Part shown: in pieces, positions 46,297 through 54,833 of the stretch | Layout of the letters: every line of letters starts with the position of its first letter | How positions within the stretch are numbered: position 1 is the stretch's first letter | Assembly: GCF_004360145.1 (NCBI RefSeq) | Contig: NZ_ML178713.1 | Span: 173,089 to 237,088, forward strand | Source of the DNA: Aliiroseovarius marinus | GTDB taxonomy: Bacteria > Pseudomonadota > Alphaproteobacteria > Rhodobacterales > Rhodobacteraceae | Reading direction: 5' to 3' | Length of the DNA: 64,000 bases | Notes under the pieces: model-generated | Databases searched by the model: none | What the model was told of the DNA's origin: nothing | Seen by the model: the letters and a program-made list of their open reading frames with translations, nothing else | Position numbers and translations under genes: made by a program

Positions 46297-48267
46297 TCAC
46301 TTCCGCCGTTTCGGCGTGTCGTTCCCGCCCGCTGCCTTGGCTGCCGCGCGTGCACGGTTCTTCTTGCTGCTGGGTTTGCCCTTCGGCGGGGGCGGTCCCT
46401 TGGGTCCATCCTTGCGGTGTTTGGGTTTGCCACCGTCAAAGCCGCCAGAGGCCTTCTTCGGTTTGCCCTTGTTCTTGGTGTCGGACGATTTTCGCGGTGC
46501 CAAAGCACCATGTGCGCCCTCGTCCAATTCGCGCTTCTTCGGCCCCTTGTGGCGCGGTTTGCGATCTTCTGGCTTGGGTTTGCGCGGCTTGGGCGCGGGA
46601 TCGTCGTTCCAGTCGACCGGCGGCGTGTTCCCTTTGCGGTGACGCGGCTTTCCAGAAAAGTCGCGGTCCCGTTTGGGGCGTTTGAAATCGGGCACGTCGG
46701 GTGCGCCGTCAAGGCGGACGATCTCTTTGGTCTTCTCAACCCGCATGCCCGGGCCAATGGCCGCGACGAACCCGTCCACGGCTTGCTCGCGGATTTCGAT
46801 AAAGCTTTGATCGTCCGCGATGCGGATCGCGCCGATGTCGTCCTTGGTGATGTTGCCGGCCTTGCAGATCATCGGCAGCAGGAAGCGCGGCGAAGCATGC
46901 TGGTTGCGGCCTTCCGAGACCGAGAACCACACGCTGGGGCCAAACGGCGCCTTCGGCTTGCGTTTCTGATCGGTGAATTCCTGCAGCTCTTCAGCGGGCG
47001 CGTGGCGCGTTTTGTATTGCCGCAGATAGGCAGCGGCCAGTTGCTCGGGCGAGAAGTTTTCGACCAGCTGGGCCACAGCGCTCTGTTCGCTGTCCATGAT
47101 TTCGACCGTCCAGTCGTCCGAGGCCAGCATGCGCTCTTCGTCGCGGCTGTTCACGGCGTCAGCAGAAGGCGCAGGACCCCATTCCGCGTTCAGCTTGGCG
47201 AACTTTAAAATGCGTTCGGCCTTCTTGCGCGAGGACGGCACAACGACCAGAGCACTGACGCCCTTACGTCCTGCCCGACCCGTCCGGCCCGAGCGGTGCA
47301 GAAGCGTTTCATGGCTGCTGGGCAGTTCGGCATGCACCACGAGGTCCAGATTGGGCAGGTCAATGCCGCGCGCGGCCACATCGGTCGCCACGCAGACACG
47401 CGCACGCCCATCGCGCATTGCCTGAAGCGCGTTAGACCGTTCGCTTTGGGTCAGTTCACCCGACAGGGCCACGACCGAGAAGCCCCGGTTCGACAAGCGT
47501 GCCGTCATGCGCGACACCATCGCGCGGGTGTTGCAGAACACGATGGAGTTCGGCGCTTCGTAATAGCGCAGCACGTTGATGATCGCATTTTCACCATCGC
47601 GGGGGGACACCGTCATGGCGCGGTATTCGATGTCGCTGTGCTGTTTCTTTTCACCCACGGTCGACACACGTTCCGCATCGCGCTGATAGCTTTTGGCAAG
47701 CTTGGTGATCGCAGCGGGCACGGTGGCCGAGAACAGCAGCGTCTGACGGTCTTCCGGCGTTTCTTCCAGAATGAACTCCAGATCTTCGCGGAAGCCCAGA
47801 TCCAGCATTTCGTCCGCTTCGTCCAGCACCACGGCGCGGATCTGGGTCAGGTCGATGGACCCGCGCATGATGTGATCGCGCAGACGTCCCGGCGTGGCGA
47901 CAACCACATGGGCACCACGGGCCAAGGCGCGACGTTCATCGCGCATATCCATCCCACCCACGCAGGATGCCAAGAAGGCCCCCGCATCTTTATAAAGCCA
48001 ACCAAGTTCACGCTTCACCTGCATTGCCAGCTCGCGCGTGGGCGCGATGACCAGCGCAAGCGGCGCACCAGAGGCGCCGAACGTGTCGTCGTCCCCAAGG
48101 ATCGTCGGCGCGATGGCCAGCCCGAACCCAATCGTTTTGCCCGATCCGGTTTGGGCCGATACCAGCAGGTCACGCCCGTCCAGATCCGGGTTGGTGACCG
48201 CCTGCTGAACAGGGGTCAAAGTGTCATAGCCCTTGCGGGCAAGCGCATCTGCGATGGTTTGTTTCAC
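46297..48267 (-). CDS. DEAD-box RNA helicase with DbpA-like domain
   Basis: 656 residues. Helicase core motifs: Q motif region GYDTLTPVQQAV, I SAQTGSGKT, II VLDEADEMLDLG, III SATVP, VI HRSGRTGRAGRKG. After the core, residues ~455-555 (PRFLLPMICKAGNITKDDIGAIRI, SFIEI) look like a DbpA/CsdA RNA-binding domain. The last ~120 residues are Lys/Arg/Pro/Gly-rich. It likely remodels ribosomal or messenger RNA. The start GTG 48267 fits the family; a longer GTG start at 48303 is possible. It is downstream of the KefB-type gene on the same strand, 155 nt apart. Confidence 0.9.
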   Translation of the reverse strand: MKQTIADALARKGYDTLTPVQQAVTNPDLDGRDLLVSAQTGSGKTIGFGLAIAPTILGDDDTFGASGAPLALVIAPTRELAMQVKRELGWLYKDAGAFLASCVGGMDMRDERRALARGAHVVVATPGRLRDHIMRGSIDLTQIRAVVLDEADEMLDLGFREDLEFILEETPEDRQTLLFSATVPAAITKLAKSYQRDAERVSTVGEKKQHSDIEYRAMTVSPRDGENAIINVLRYYEAPNSIVFCNTRAMVSRMTARLSNRGFSVVALSGELTQSERSNALQAMRDGRARVCVATDVAARGIDLPNLDLVVHAELPSSHETLLHRSGRTGRAGRKGVSALVVVPSSRKKAERILKFAKLNAEWGPAPSADAVNSRDEERMLASDDWTVEIMDSEQSAVAQLVENFSPEQLAAAYLRQYKTRHAPAEELQEFTDQKRKPKAPFGPSVWFSVSEGRNQHASPRFLLPMICKAGNITKDDIGAIRIADDQSFIEIREQAVDGFVAAIGPGMRVEKTKEIVRLDGAPDVPDFKRPKRDRDFSGKPRHRKGNTPPVDWNDDPAPKPRKPKPEDRKPRHKGPKKRELDEGAHGALAPRKSSDTKNKGKPKKASGGFDGGKPKHRKDGPKGPPPPKGKPSSKKNRARAAAKAAGGNDTPKRRK

Positions 48268-48422
48268 GAGTAAGGTTCTTTGTATGTCCCGGCTGGCGCA
48301 CACCCATTGCCTGCGCCTTGTCCTAGGTTAAGGGCGCCGTGTATCGGGTGTCGACGCGTTTGTATAGGTGTCGAAACCCAATGTTTTAAGAATGCACGCG
48401 CCGAAATGGCACCTTTTCCGCG

Positions 48423-50299
48423 TTATTCGGCGGGTTGGTCCGCTTTGACGTCCTGCATCCGTCCGCGCAGCTGTTCTTGCCATTCCTCCATCATCTCGTC
48501 GACGCGCGCCATATAGGCCTCGTTTTCCAACGGGGGGATGTTGATGTCATATAGCCCGGCCAAATCCAGCATCGACTCGCGGTCAGCGGCCTCGAATTCG
48601 CCCAACAGCTTCTCGGCTTGCGCGCGGCTGTGCCCCAGTGCTTCGAAGACCGAGCGGCTGGCGCGGATCGAGCTGTCATAGGTCTCGCGAATGATGTCGC
48701 GGCAGCCAACGGACCACAGGTCGTAGACGTGATTGCGGTCGATGGCACGGGCGACCAGATGCACATGCGGGTGGTGTTCGACCATGTAGCGGACCAGTTC
48801 GGTGATCGCCTCTTTGTCGTCAATGGCGATGACCAGAACCTTTGCCTCGTCAATGCCTGCCGCATGCAGAAGGTCGGGGCGGGTGGCGTCTCCGAAATGG
48901 ACACTGATGTGGAAGCGGCGCAGCATTTCCAGCTGCTCGGACGAGTAATCCAGCACGGTCGTGTCATAGCCCGCCCCCCGCAGCGCGCGGTTCACGATCC
49001 CGCCGAACCGGCCGTGACCGGCGATGATAATGGGGGCCTCGCCCTCGATTTCGTCCGCCTCGCGCTCTTCTTGCGCGCTGTATTTCGGAGCGATGACGCG
49101 GTCATACAGGATGAACAGGGCAGGGGTCAGCAGCATCGACAGTGCCACGACCAACAGAAGAAGGTCTGCGATATCCTGCGGGATCACCGAGTTGGCGACA
49201 GTGAAAGACAGAAGCACGAAGCCAAACTCGCCCGCTTGCGCCAAGCCAAGGCCAAACAGCCATTTGTCGCCGCCTTGCAGGTTGAAGGCACGCCCCAGTA
49301 CCAACAGGATCGCGGATTTTAGCAGGATCAGCCCCAGGGTCAGTCCGATGATCAGGCCGAAATTGCTGCCCAGCAGGCCGAAGTTGATCCCGGCGCCCAC
49401 GGTGATGAAGAACACGCCCAAGAAGATGCCCTTGAAGGGATCAATGTCACTTTCCAGCTCGTGCCGGTATTCGCTGCTGGCCATGACAACCCCCGCAAGG
49501 AAGGTTCCCAGTGCGGGCGAGAGGCCAACCAGTGTCATCAGAAGGGCGATGCCCAAAACCATCATCAGGGCGGTGGTGACAAACAGTTCGCGCAGGCGTG
49601 CTTTGGCGACGAAGCGGAAAATTGGCGTGGTCAGATAAGTGCCAATAAAGATCACGCCAGCGATGGCTGCCAGCGTCACCAGCGCGGTTTGCCACCCGTT
49701 CAGCCCGTCAACAAGGCTCAGATTCAGCCCGCCGCCATGCCCGTCACCGTGGCCATCCCCATGTCCACCGCATCGGCCAGTTCCGGCATCGCCAGCAAAG
49801 GAATCAGCGCCAGCATGGGAATCACTGCGATGTCCTGCATCAACAGAACCGAGAAGCTCGCCTGCCCCCCGTCCGAGCGCAAAAGCCCCTTTTCCCGCAG
49901 GGTTTGGTTCACGATGGCGGTCGAGGACAGTGCCAGTACCAGCCCGATCGCCAACCCGACCGTCATTGGCAGCCCAAAGGCCAAACACACCGCCAAGACG
50001 GCACCGGTCGTGATTCCGACCTGAAGCCCGCCCAGAACGAAAATACGGCTGCGCATTTCCCACAGGGATTTCGGGTTCATTTCCAGCCCGACAATGAACA
50101 GCATCATCACCACGCCAAACTCGGCAAAATGCTGAAGCGCAATGACGTCCGCGCCCGCCCAATGCAGGATCGGACTGATCGCGATGCCCGCCACAAGATA
50201 GCCTAACACCGACCCCAACCCGAAGCGCGATGCGATGGGAACGGCGATCACCCCGGCCAGAAACAAAGTGAATGTGATCAGCATGAATTCAGCGGTCAT
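48423..50299 (-). pseudogene. KefB-type monovalent cation:proton antiporter, frameshifted
   Basis: A CPA2 antiporter with a C-terminal TrkA-N domain, split into two frames. The first frame runs from ATG 50299 (GAGGG upstream) to about 49765, with helices such as FLAGVIAVPIASRFGLGSVLGYLVAG and SSTAIVNQTLREKG. The second begins near GGHGDGHGDGHGGGLNLS and continues through LGLAQAGEFGFVLLSF to the NAD-binding IIIAGHGRFGGIVNRAL and the stop at 48423. Joining needs one extra base between about 49762 and 49773. This could be a real mutation, a sequencing slip in the Gly/His repeat, or frameshifting. If read through, the protein would be ~625 residues, as usual for KefB/C-like transporters. Confidence 0.85.
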
Positions 50300-50488
50300 G
50301 GTGCCCTCGCAATCGGTAACGTTGTAAATATGCCCTGTTCGCGGTGGGCGATGCCTCTAGAAAAGCCGTCCGGGCGCGGTAGGTCAAGCAAGCGGCGCTA
50401 AGGCCTAGGCGACACCTGCGTGGAAATCCGACGGAAAAAGCGCTTTTGACCCTTGCCCCTGCCGAGCGACATAGCTAAACGGGTCGAC

Positions 50489-50578
50489 GGAGACGTGGCC
50501 GAGTGGTCGAAGGCGCTCCCCTGCTAAGGGAGTAGGCGGGAAACCGTCTCGAGGGTTCGAATCCCTTCGTCTCCGCCA
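50489..50578 (+). tRNA. tRNA-Ser(GCT)
   Basis: 90-nt cloverleaf: acceptor GGAGACG (50489-50495) with CGTCTCC (50568-50574), discriminator G, encoded CCA. The anticodon stem CTCCC/GGGAG encloses CTGCTAA, giving GCT. A long variable arm (GGCGGGAAACCGTCTC region) and T arm GAGGGTTCGAATCCCTT are typical of Ser. Confidence 0.97.
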
Positions 50579-50666
50579 TTTTACCTCAGTTTCAGACTAT
50601 TGGTTCGCGCGTGACCGAGTGATGCCCGACGTCGTCCCGGCGCGCGGTTCGGTGGGCAGTGTGGTC

Positions 50667-50698
50667 AAGGCCTCCCCCGGAGTGTCGAGGGGGCCCTT
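50667..50698. terminator. Possible hairpin terminator between tRNA-Ser and ior
   Basis: AAGG (50667-50670) with CCTT (50695-50698) and CCCCC (50674-50678) with GGGGG (50689-50693) form an interrupted stem in the 125-nt gap. The U-tract is poor on both sides, so termination is uncertain. Confidence 0.35.
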
Positions 50699-50703
50699 CT
50701 GTT

Positions 50704-53700
50704 TCAGCTATCGCCCAAAAAGCCCTGCAGGACCGAGGTGCAGGATCGAGAGGCGGCTTCTTTCACAGGTCCGAATCCACGAACGTCTAAGGGTGCGGCC
50801 AGAATGCGACGTAGCTTGTCACGGTCGTGGCGTCCTGCTTGCTTCGGATATTCGGCCAATACCGTTTCGAACAACGCCAGCAGCGCCCGTTCTTCTTTTC
50901 GCTCTTGTGTGTAGCCGAAGAGATCGAAGCCAGTGCCGCGCACACGTCGGATGCGTGCTAGCGCGCCAAGCACGCGTGTCAGCCATGGCCCAAAGCTGCG
51001 TTTGACCGGGCGTCCGCGGGCATCTTGCCGATGCGAAATCAGGGGCGGCGCCATGTGATAGTTGATGCGGAATCCGGGTTCGAATTCGTCTTCGAGCATT
51101 GCCAAAAAATCAGGAGAGCTGTGCAGTCTTGCGACCTCATACTCATCCTTGATGGCCATCAGCTTGAACAATGATTTCGCCGCCAGAGACCCCATTTCTT
51201 CCCGATCAGATGCAGAAAGTGCAGCGCTAAAGCGGTCAATCGCAGTCCTGTATCGCTCTGCGTAGTCCGACGAATGGTAGTCCGTCAGGAACACCGCATT
51301 CCGGTCAATCAGTTCAGAGAGTGAAAGCGTGGCAGCAACGGTGGGCGCATTTGGGAACTTATTGGGGGTCTCGGCAAGGATGCGGCCCAAGTCGAATGCC
51401 AACTTGTTTTTGTCGACCGCGACCGCATTCAGCTCGATCGCTTGTTTAAGGGCGTTTTCGCTTACGGGAACCAAACCTTTCTGCCACGCAACACCCAGCA
51501 TTATGACATTGGCAAAGACGCTGTCACCCAGCAACCGTTCTGCCAGCTCATTTGCGTCAAGGCTGTGGACAGCGTCATCGCCGACCAGATTGCGAATTGC
51601 CGTCTCGCGTTGATCAACCTTCAACTGTGCATCACGGTGCAGCACCAGATCTCCGGTCGGCATTTCCGCCATGTTCAGTACAACCTGCGTCCCCGTCCGA
51701 TAATGCACCGAGGCCTTCGGGGCAGAGGAGACCACGATATCGCAACCGATCACGGCATCCGCCGACCCTTGGTCGATCCGCACTTGATTGATGGCCTCGG
51801 GCGTTTTGCCCAGCCGGATATAGCTAAGTACCGTTCCGAATTTCTGCGCAAATCCCGTGAAGTCCAGAACGCTGGAACCCTTGCCCTCAAGATGCGCGGC
51901 CATGGTGATCAGCGCACCAACAGTGACCACGCCGGTGCCCCCGACACCCGTCACAAGCAAATCAAAAGGCACGTCCAATTGGTTCTCGGCGGGGCGCGGC
52001 AGATCAGTCACCGCGCCAGCAATATCCAGCTTTGCGCCCTCCTTTTTGCGGCGCGTTGCACCTTCAAGCGTCACAAAACTGGGGCAGAATCCGTTCAGGC
52101 AGGAAAAGTCCTTGTTGCAGGTCGACAGGTTCACCTTGCGCTTGCGCCCGAACTCCGTTTCCAGAGGTTCGATGCTAAGGCAGTTGCTTTCGACCGAGCA
52201 ATCGCCACAGCCTTCGCAGACGGCAGGGTTGATGAATGCAAACCGTTTGGGATCTTCCATTTTGCCCCGCTTGCGGCGGCGGCGTTTTTCCGTCGCACAG
52301 GTCTGTTCGTAGATCAGGACCGTAACGCCGGGGATGTCGCGTAGCTCTTGCTGCACGGTGTCAAGCGCGCTGCGGGAATGGAGGCTTGTGCCCGCGGGAA
52401 AGTCCGAGGGGCTGAACTTAAGGATGTCATCTGAAACCAAAGCGATCCGCTCGACCCCTTCCGCACGGCATGTCTGGGCGATGCCATGCACGCTGACAGG
52501 TCCGTCCACGGGTTGGCCACCGGTCATGGCGACTGCGTCATTGTAGAGGATCTTGTAGGTGATATTGGTGCCAGCGGCGACAGCCTGTCGAATGGCCAGC
52601 GATCCAGAGTGATACCACGTGCCTTCGCCAAGGTTCTGAAAGATGTGTTTTCCGCCATTGAACTTCGAACTGACAGCGTGCGGCACGCCTTCGCCGCCCA
52701 TTTGCGCATAGCCGACGGTGTTTCGGTTCATCCAACTTGCCATCACATGACAGCCGATGCCTGACGCTGCGGTGCTCCCGTCCGGTAACTTGGTCGACGT
52801 GTTGTGGGGGCAGCCAGAACAGAAATAGGGCGTGCGCGTCGCACCGGGAACGCTGAGGAGCGTTGGTGGTCTGTCGGTCAGCTCTTTTGCCTTCTGCATA
52901 AGCTTCTCGGCAGGGAAAAAGTTGTCCAGTCGCTCGGCCAAGACCGGGACCAACTGCAACGGGCTTAGCTCGCCTGTCCAAGGTAGAAGAGGATCGCCTG
53001 CGGCGCGATGCTTGCCCACCATCTTGTCCGGCTTGTCCCCGGGCCAGTCGTAGAAGTATTCCTTGAACTGACTTTCGATGATGCCGCGTTTCTCTTCGAT
53101 GACCAGCACCTCTTTCTTGCCGCGTACGAATGCCAGCGCGTCCCGTCGGGCCAGCGGCCAGACCATGCCAACTTTGTAAATGTCGATGCCCAGTCGTCGG
53201 CAGGCAGGCTCGTCCAGCCCAAGCAGTCGTAGGGCTTCCATCAGGTCCAAATGCCCCTTGCCTGTGGTGACGATGCCGAAGCTCGCCTTCTCAATGTCAT
53301 AGATGCGCTGGTCGATCGGGTTGGCCTCGACGAAGGCTTCGACCGCGCGCAGCTTGTGTTCGATCCGGGTTTCGATCTCTGGGCTGGGCAGGTCCGACCC
53401 ACGCACATGTAGCCCGCCAGGTGGGAGGTCAATTTCGGGGAAGCTGAACGCACGATCAGGGCAAAGCTCCACGGATTGACCGCTTTCAACGGTTTCCGAG
53501 ATGGCCTTGAACCCCACCCAAGTTCCCGAATAGCGGCTGAGTGCAAGTCCGTATTCACCAAACCGCAGATACTCTGCCACGTTTGCGGGGTTCAGCGAAG
53601 GCATGAACCAGGTCATGAAAGCGACATCCGACTGATGTGGCATTGATGACGACACGCAGCCATGATCATCGCCAGCGACGACCAGCACACCCCCCTTTGC

Positions 53701-54123
53701 CGAAGACCCGTAGGCGTTGCCATGCCGCAGGGCATCGCCGGACCGATCAACCCCGGGACCCTTGCCATACCACATCGAGAACACGCCCTCGACGTCGCAA
53801 TCCGGATCCAGAACCGATTGCTGCGCGCCAAGAACTGCAGTCGCCCCGAGATCCTCGTTCACAGCTGGCATGAAGGTGATCTGATTGCGTTCTGTTTCGG
53901 CCCGCGCACGCCAAAGCTCAAGATCAAGTCCGCCCAAGGGCGACCCCCTGTAGCCCGAGATGAAACCCGCCGTGTTCAATCCCGCCTCGCGATCCCGGCG
54001 CGCCTGATCAAGCATGATCCTGACAAGCGCCTGCGTCCCCGTAAGGAACACGCGGCCGTCTTTGCGCGCGTAGCGATCTGAGAGGTTGTAGGCATCGAAT
54101 TGGTGTGATTGTGCGGTCATCAT
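50704..54123 (-). CDS. Indolepyruvate ferredoxin oxidoreductase, fused IorA-IorB
   Basis: 1139-residue fused 2-oxoacid oxidoreductase that decarboxylates aryl pyruvates to aryl-acetyl-CoA using thiamine diphosphate and reduced electron carriers. The N-terminal pyrimidine domain contains NTAGFISGYRGSPLGGLD. The TPP-binding part contains CSGCPHNTSTKLPDG, MGGEGVPHAVSSKF. A ferredoxin-like segment has VCEGCGDCSVESNC and FSCLNGFCPSF. The gamma/IorB domain begins LLVTGVGGTGVVTVGALI. ATG 54123 (AAGGAAA upstream) or ATG 54120 is the start. It is divergent from an Lrp gene, with 128 nt between the starts, a common regulatory pair for amino acid breakdown. Confidence 0.93.
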   Translation of the reverse strand: MMTAQSHQFDAYNLSDRYARKDGRVFLTGTQALVRIMLDQARRDREAGLNTAGFISGYRGSPLGGLDLELWRARAETERNQITFMPAVNEDLGATAVLGAQQSVLDPDCDVEGVFSMWYGKGPGVDRSGDALRHGNAYGSSAKGGVLVVAGDDHGCVSSSMPHQSDVAFMTWFMPSLNPANVAEYLRFGEYGLALSRYSGTWVGFKAISETVESGQSVELCPDRAFSFPEIDLPPGGLHVRGSDLPSPEIETRIEHKLRAVEAFVEANPIDQRIYDIEKASFGIVTTGKGHLDLMEALRLLGLDEPACRRLGIDIYKVGMVWPLARRDALAFVRGKKEVLVIEEKRGIIESQFKEYFYDWPGDKPDKMVGKHRAAGDPLLPWTGELSPLQLVPVLAERLDNFFPAEKLMQKAKELTDRPPTLLSVPGATRTPYFCSGCPHNTSTKLPDGSTAASGIGCHVMASWMNRNTVGYAQMGGEGVPHAVSSKFNGGKHIFQNLGEGTWYHSGSLAIRQAVAAGTNITYKILYNDAVAMTGGQPVDGPVSVHGIAQTCRAEGVERIALVSDDILKFSPSDFPAGTSLHSRSALDTVQQELRDIPGVTVLIYEQTCATEKRRRRKRGKMEDPKRFAFINPAVCEGCGDCSVESNCLSIEPLETEFGRKRKVNLSTCNKDFSCLNGFCPSFVTLEGATRRKKEGAKLDIAGAVTDLPRPAENQLDVPFDLLVTGVGGTGVVTVGALITMAAHLEGKGSSVLDFTGFAQKFGTVLSYIRLGKTPEAINQVRIDQGSADAVIGCDIVVSSAPKASVHYRTGTQVVLNMAEMPTGDLVLHRDAQLKVDQRETAIRNLVGDDAVHSLDANELAERLLGDSVFANVIMLGVAWQKGLVPVSENALKQAIELNAVAVDKNKLAFDLGRILAETPNKFPNAPTVAATLSLSELIDRNAVFLTDYHSSDYAERYRTAIDRFSAALSASDREEMGSLAAKSLFKLMAIKDEYEVARLHSSPDFLAMLEDEFEPGFRINYHMAPPLISHRQDARGRPVKRSFGPWLTRVLGALARIRRVRGTGFDLFGYTQERKEERALLALFETVLAEYPKQAGRHDRDKLRRILAAPLDVRGFGPVKEAASRSCTSVLQGFLGDS

Positions 54124-54212
54124 GGTTTCCTTGACGTGTCTGACCAATTTAACCCGTTAACTATGGAAAAATTGATCTGATGCGCTCGCTTAAGTGCAAT
54201 AAAATGGTTAGA

Positions 54213-54252
54213 CTTACCAAAGATTTGCCAAAAGTAGGATAATTTTGCCAAA
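54213..54252 (+). promoter_or_regulatory. Phased TTTGCCAAA repeats (candidate Lrp operator)
   Basis: TTTGCCAAA at 54224-54232 and again at 54244-54252, exactly 20 bp apart, with a weaker copy CTTACCAAA at 54213-54221. The unit is itself a palindrome around a central C. Spacing near 10 and 20 bp fits binding on one DNA face, as Lrp-type octamers do. The last copy touches the A of the lrp ATG. Confidence 0.55.
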
Positions 54253-54710
54253 TGAAACTGGATGCGCGCGACAGGTTGATCCTGAAGTTTCTTCAAGCCG
54301 ATTGCCGAATGTCCAATGCTGATCTGGCCGAGCGGGTCGGCCTATCCCCCTCCGCTTGCTGGCGGAAAACCCGCTCGTTAGAGGAAAGTGGGGTGATCGA
54401 AAGCTATAGGGCGCGCGTTTCACCGCAGGCCGTCGGGCTTGGATTTCAGGCACTGGTGCACGTGCAATTGACGCGGCACAATCCTGAACATCTCAACGAG
54501 TTCATCACTGCAATGGAAGTGCGCCCGGAAGTTCTCGACTGCTATGCGACGACCGGGCAGGCGGATTATCACCTTCGGGTTTTGTGCAAAGACATCGCTG
54601 CCTACAATGATTTTCTGGAAGGGTTTTTGTTCAGACTATCCGCTGTGGAAAGCGCCCAGACCAACGTGGTCCTGAAAGAGATTAAACGAAATCCCAGTGT
54701 TCCTGTTTGA
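54252..54710 (+). CDS. Lrp/AsnC-family regulator divergent from ior
   Basis: 152 residues. HTH: LDARDRLILKFLQADCRMSNADLAERVGLSPSACWRKTRSLEESGVI; RAM ligand domain from YRARVSPQAVGLGF to the end. It is set head to head with the indolepyruvate oxidoreductase gene, which it probably controls in response to an aromatic or branched amino acid (inference from synteny). Repeated TTTGCCAAA units overlap its start, suggesting autoregulation. No ribosome site stands out, because the repeats fill that space. Confidence 0.92.
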   Translation: MKLDARDRLILKFLQADCRMSNADLAERVGLSPSACWRKTRSLEESGVIESYRARVSPQAVGLGFQALVHVQLTRHNPEHLNEFITAMEVRPEVLDCYATTGQADYHLRVLCKDIAAYNDFLEGFLFRLSAVESAQTNVVLKEIKRNPSVPV

Positions 54711-54833
54711 TCCGCATGGATTGTGCCGCCTTCGCAACTGAACTGAAGGCCCGCCTGACGCAGACCAGGCGGGGAGGCAACCCCACTTGGTTCGTGGCCG
54801 CCCTGCACAAAGGTGTTTGCGTCTTTGTGCGTG

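Noticed and set aside
54750-54773. Hairpin CCCGCCTG/CAGGCGGG between lrp and the fusion gene
   Set aside because: Could be a terminator, but no T-tract on either strand, so support is too thin to list it as a feature.
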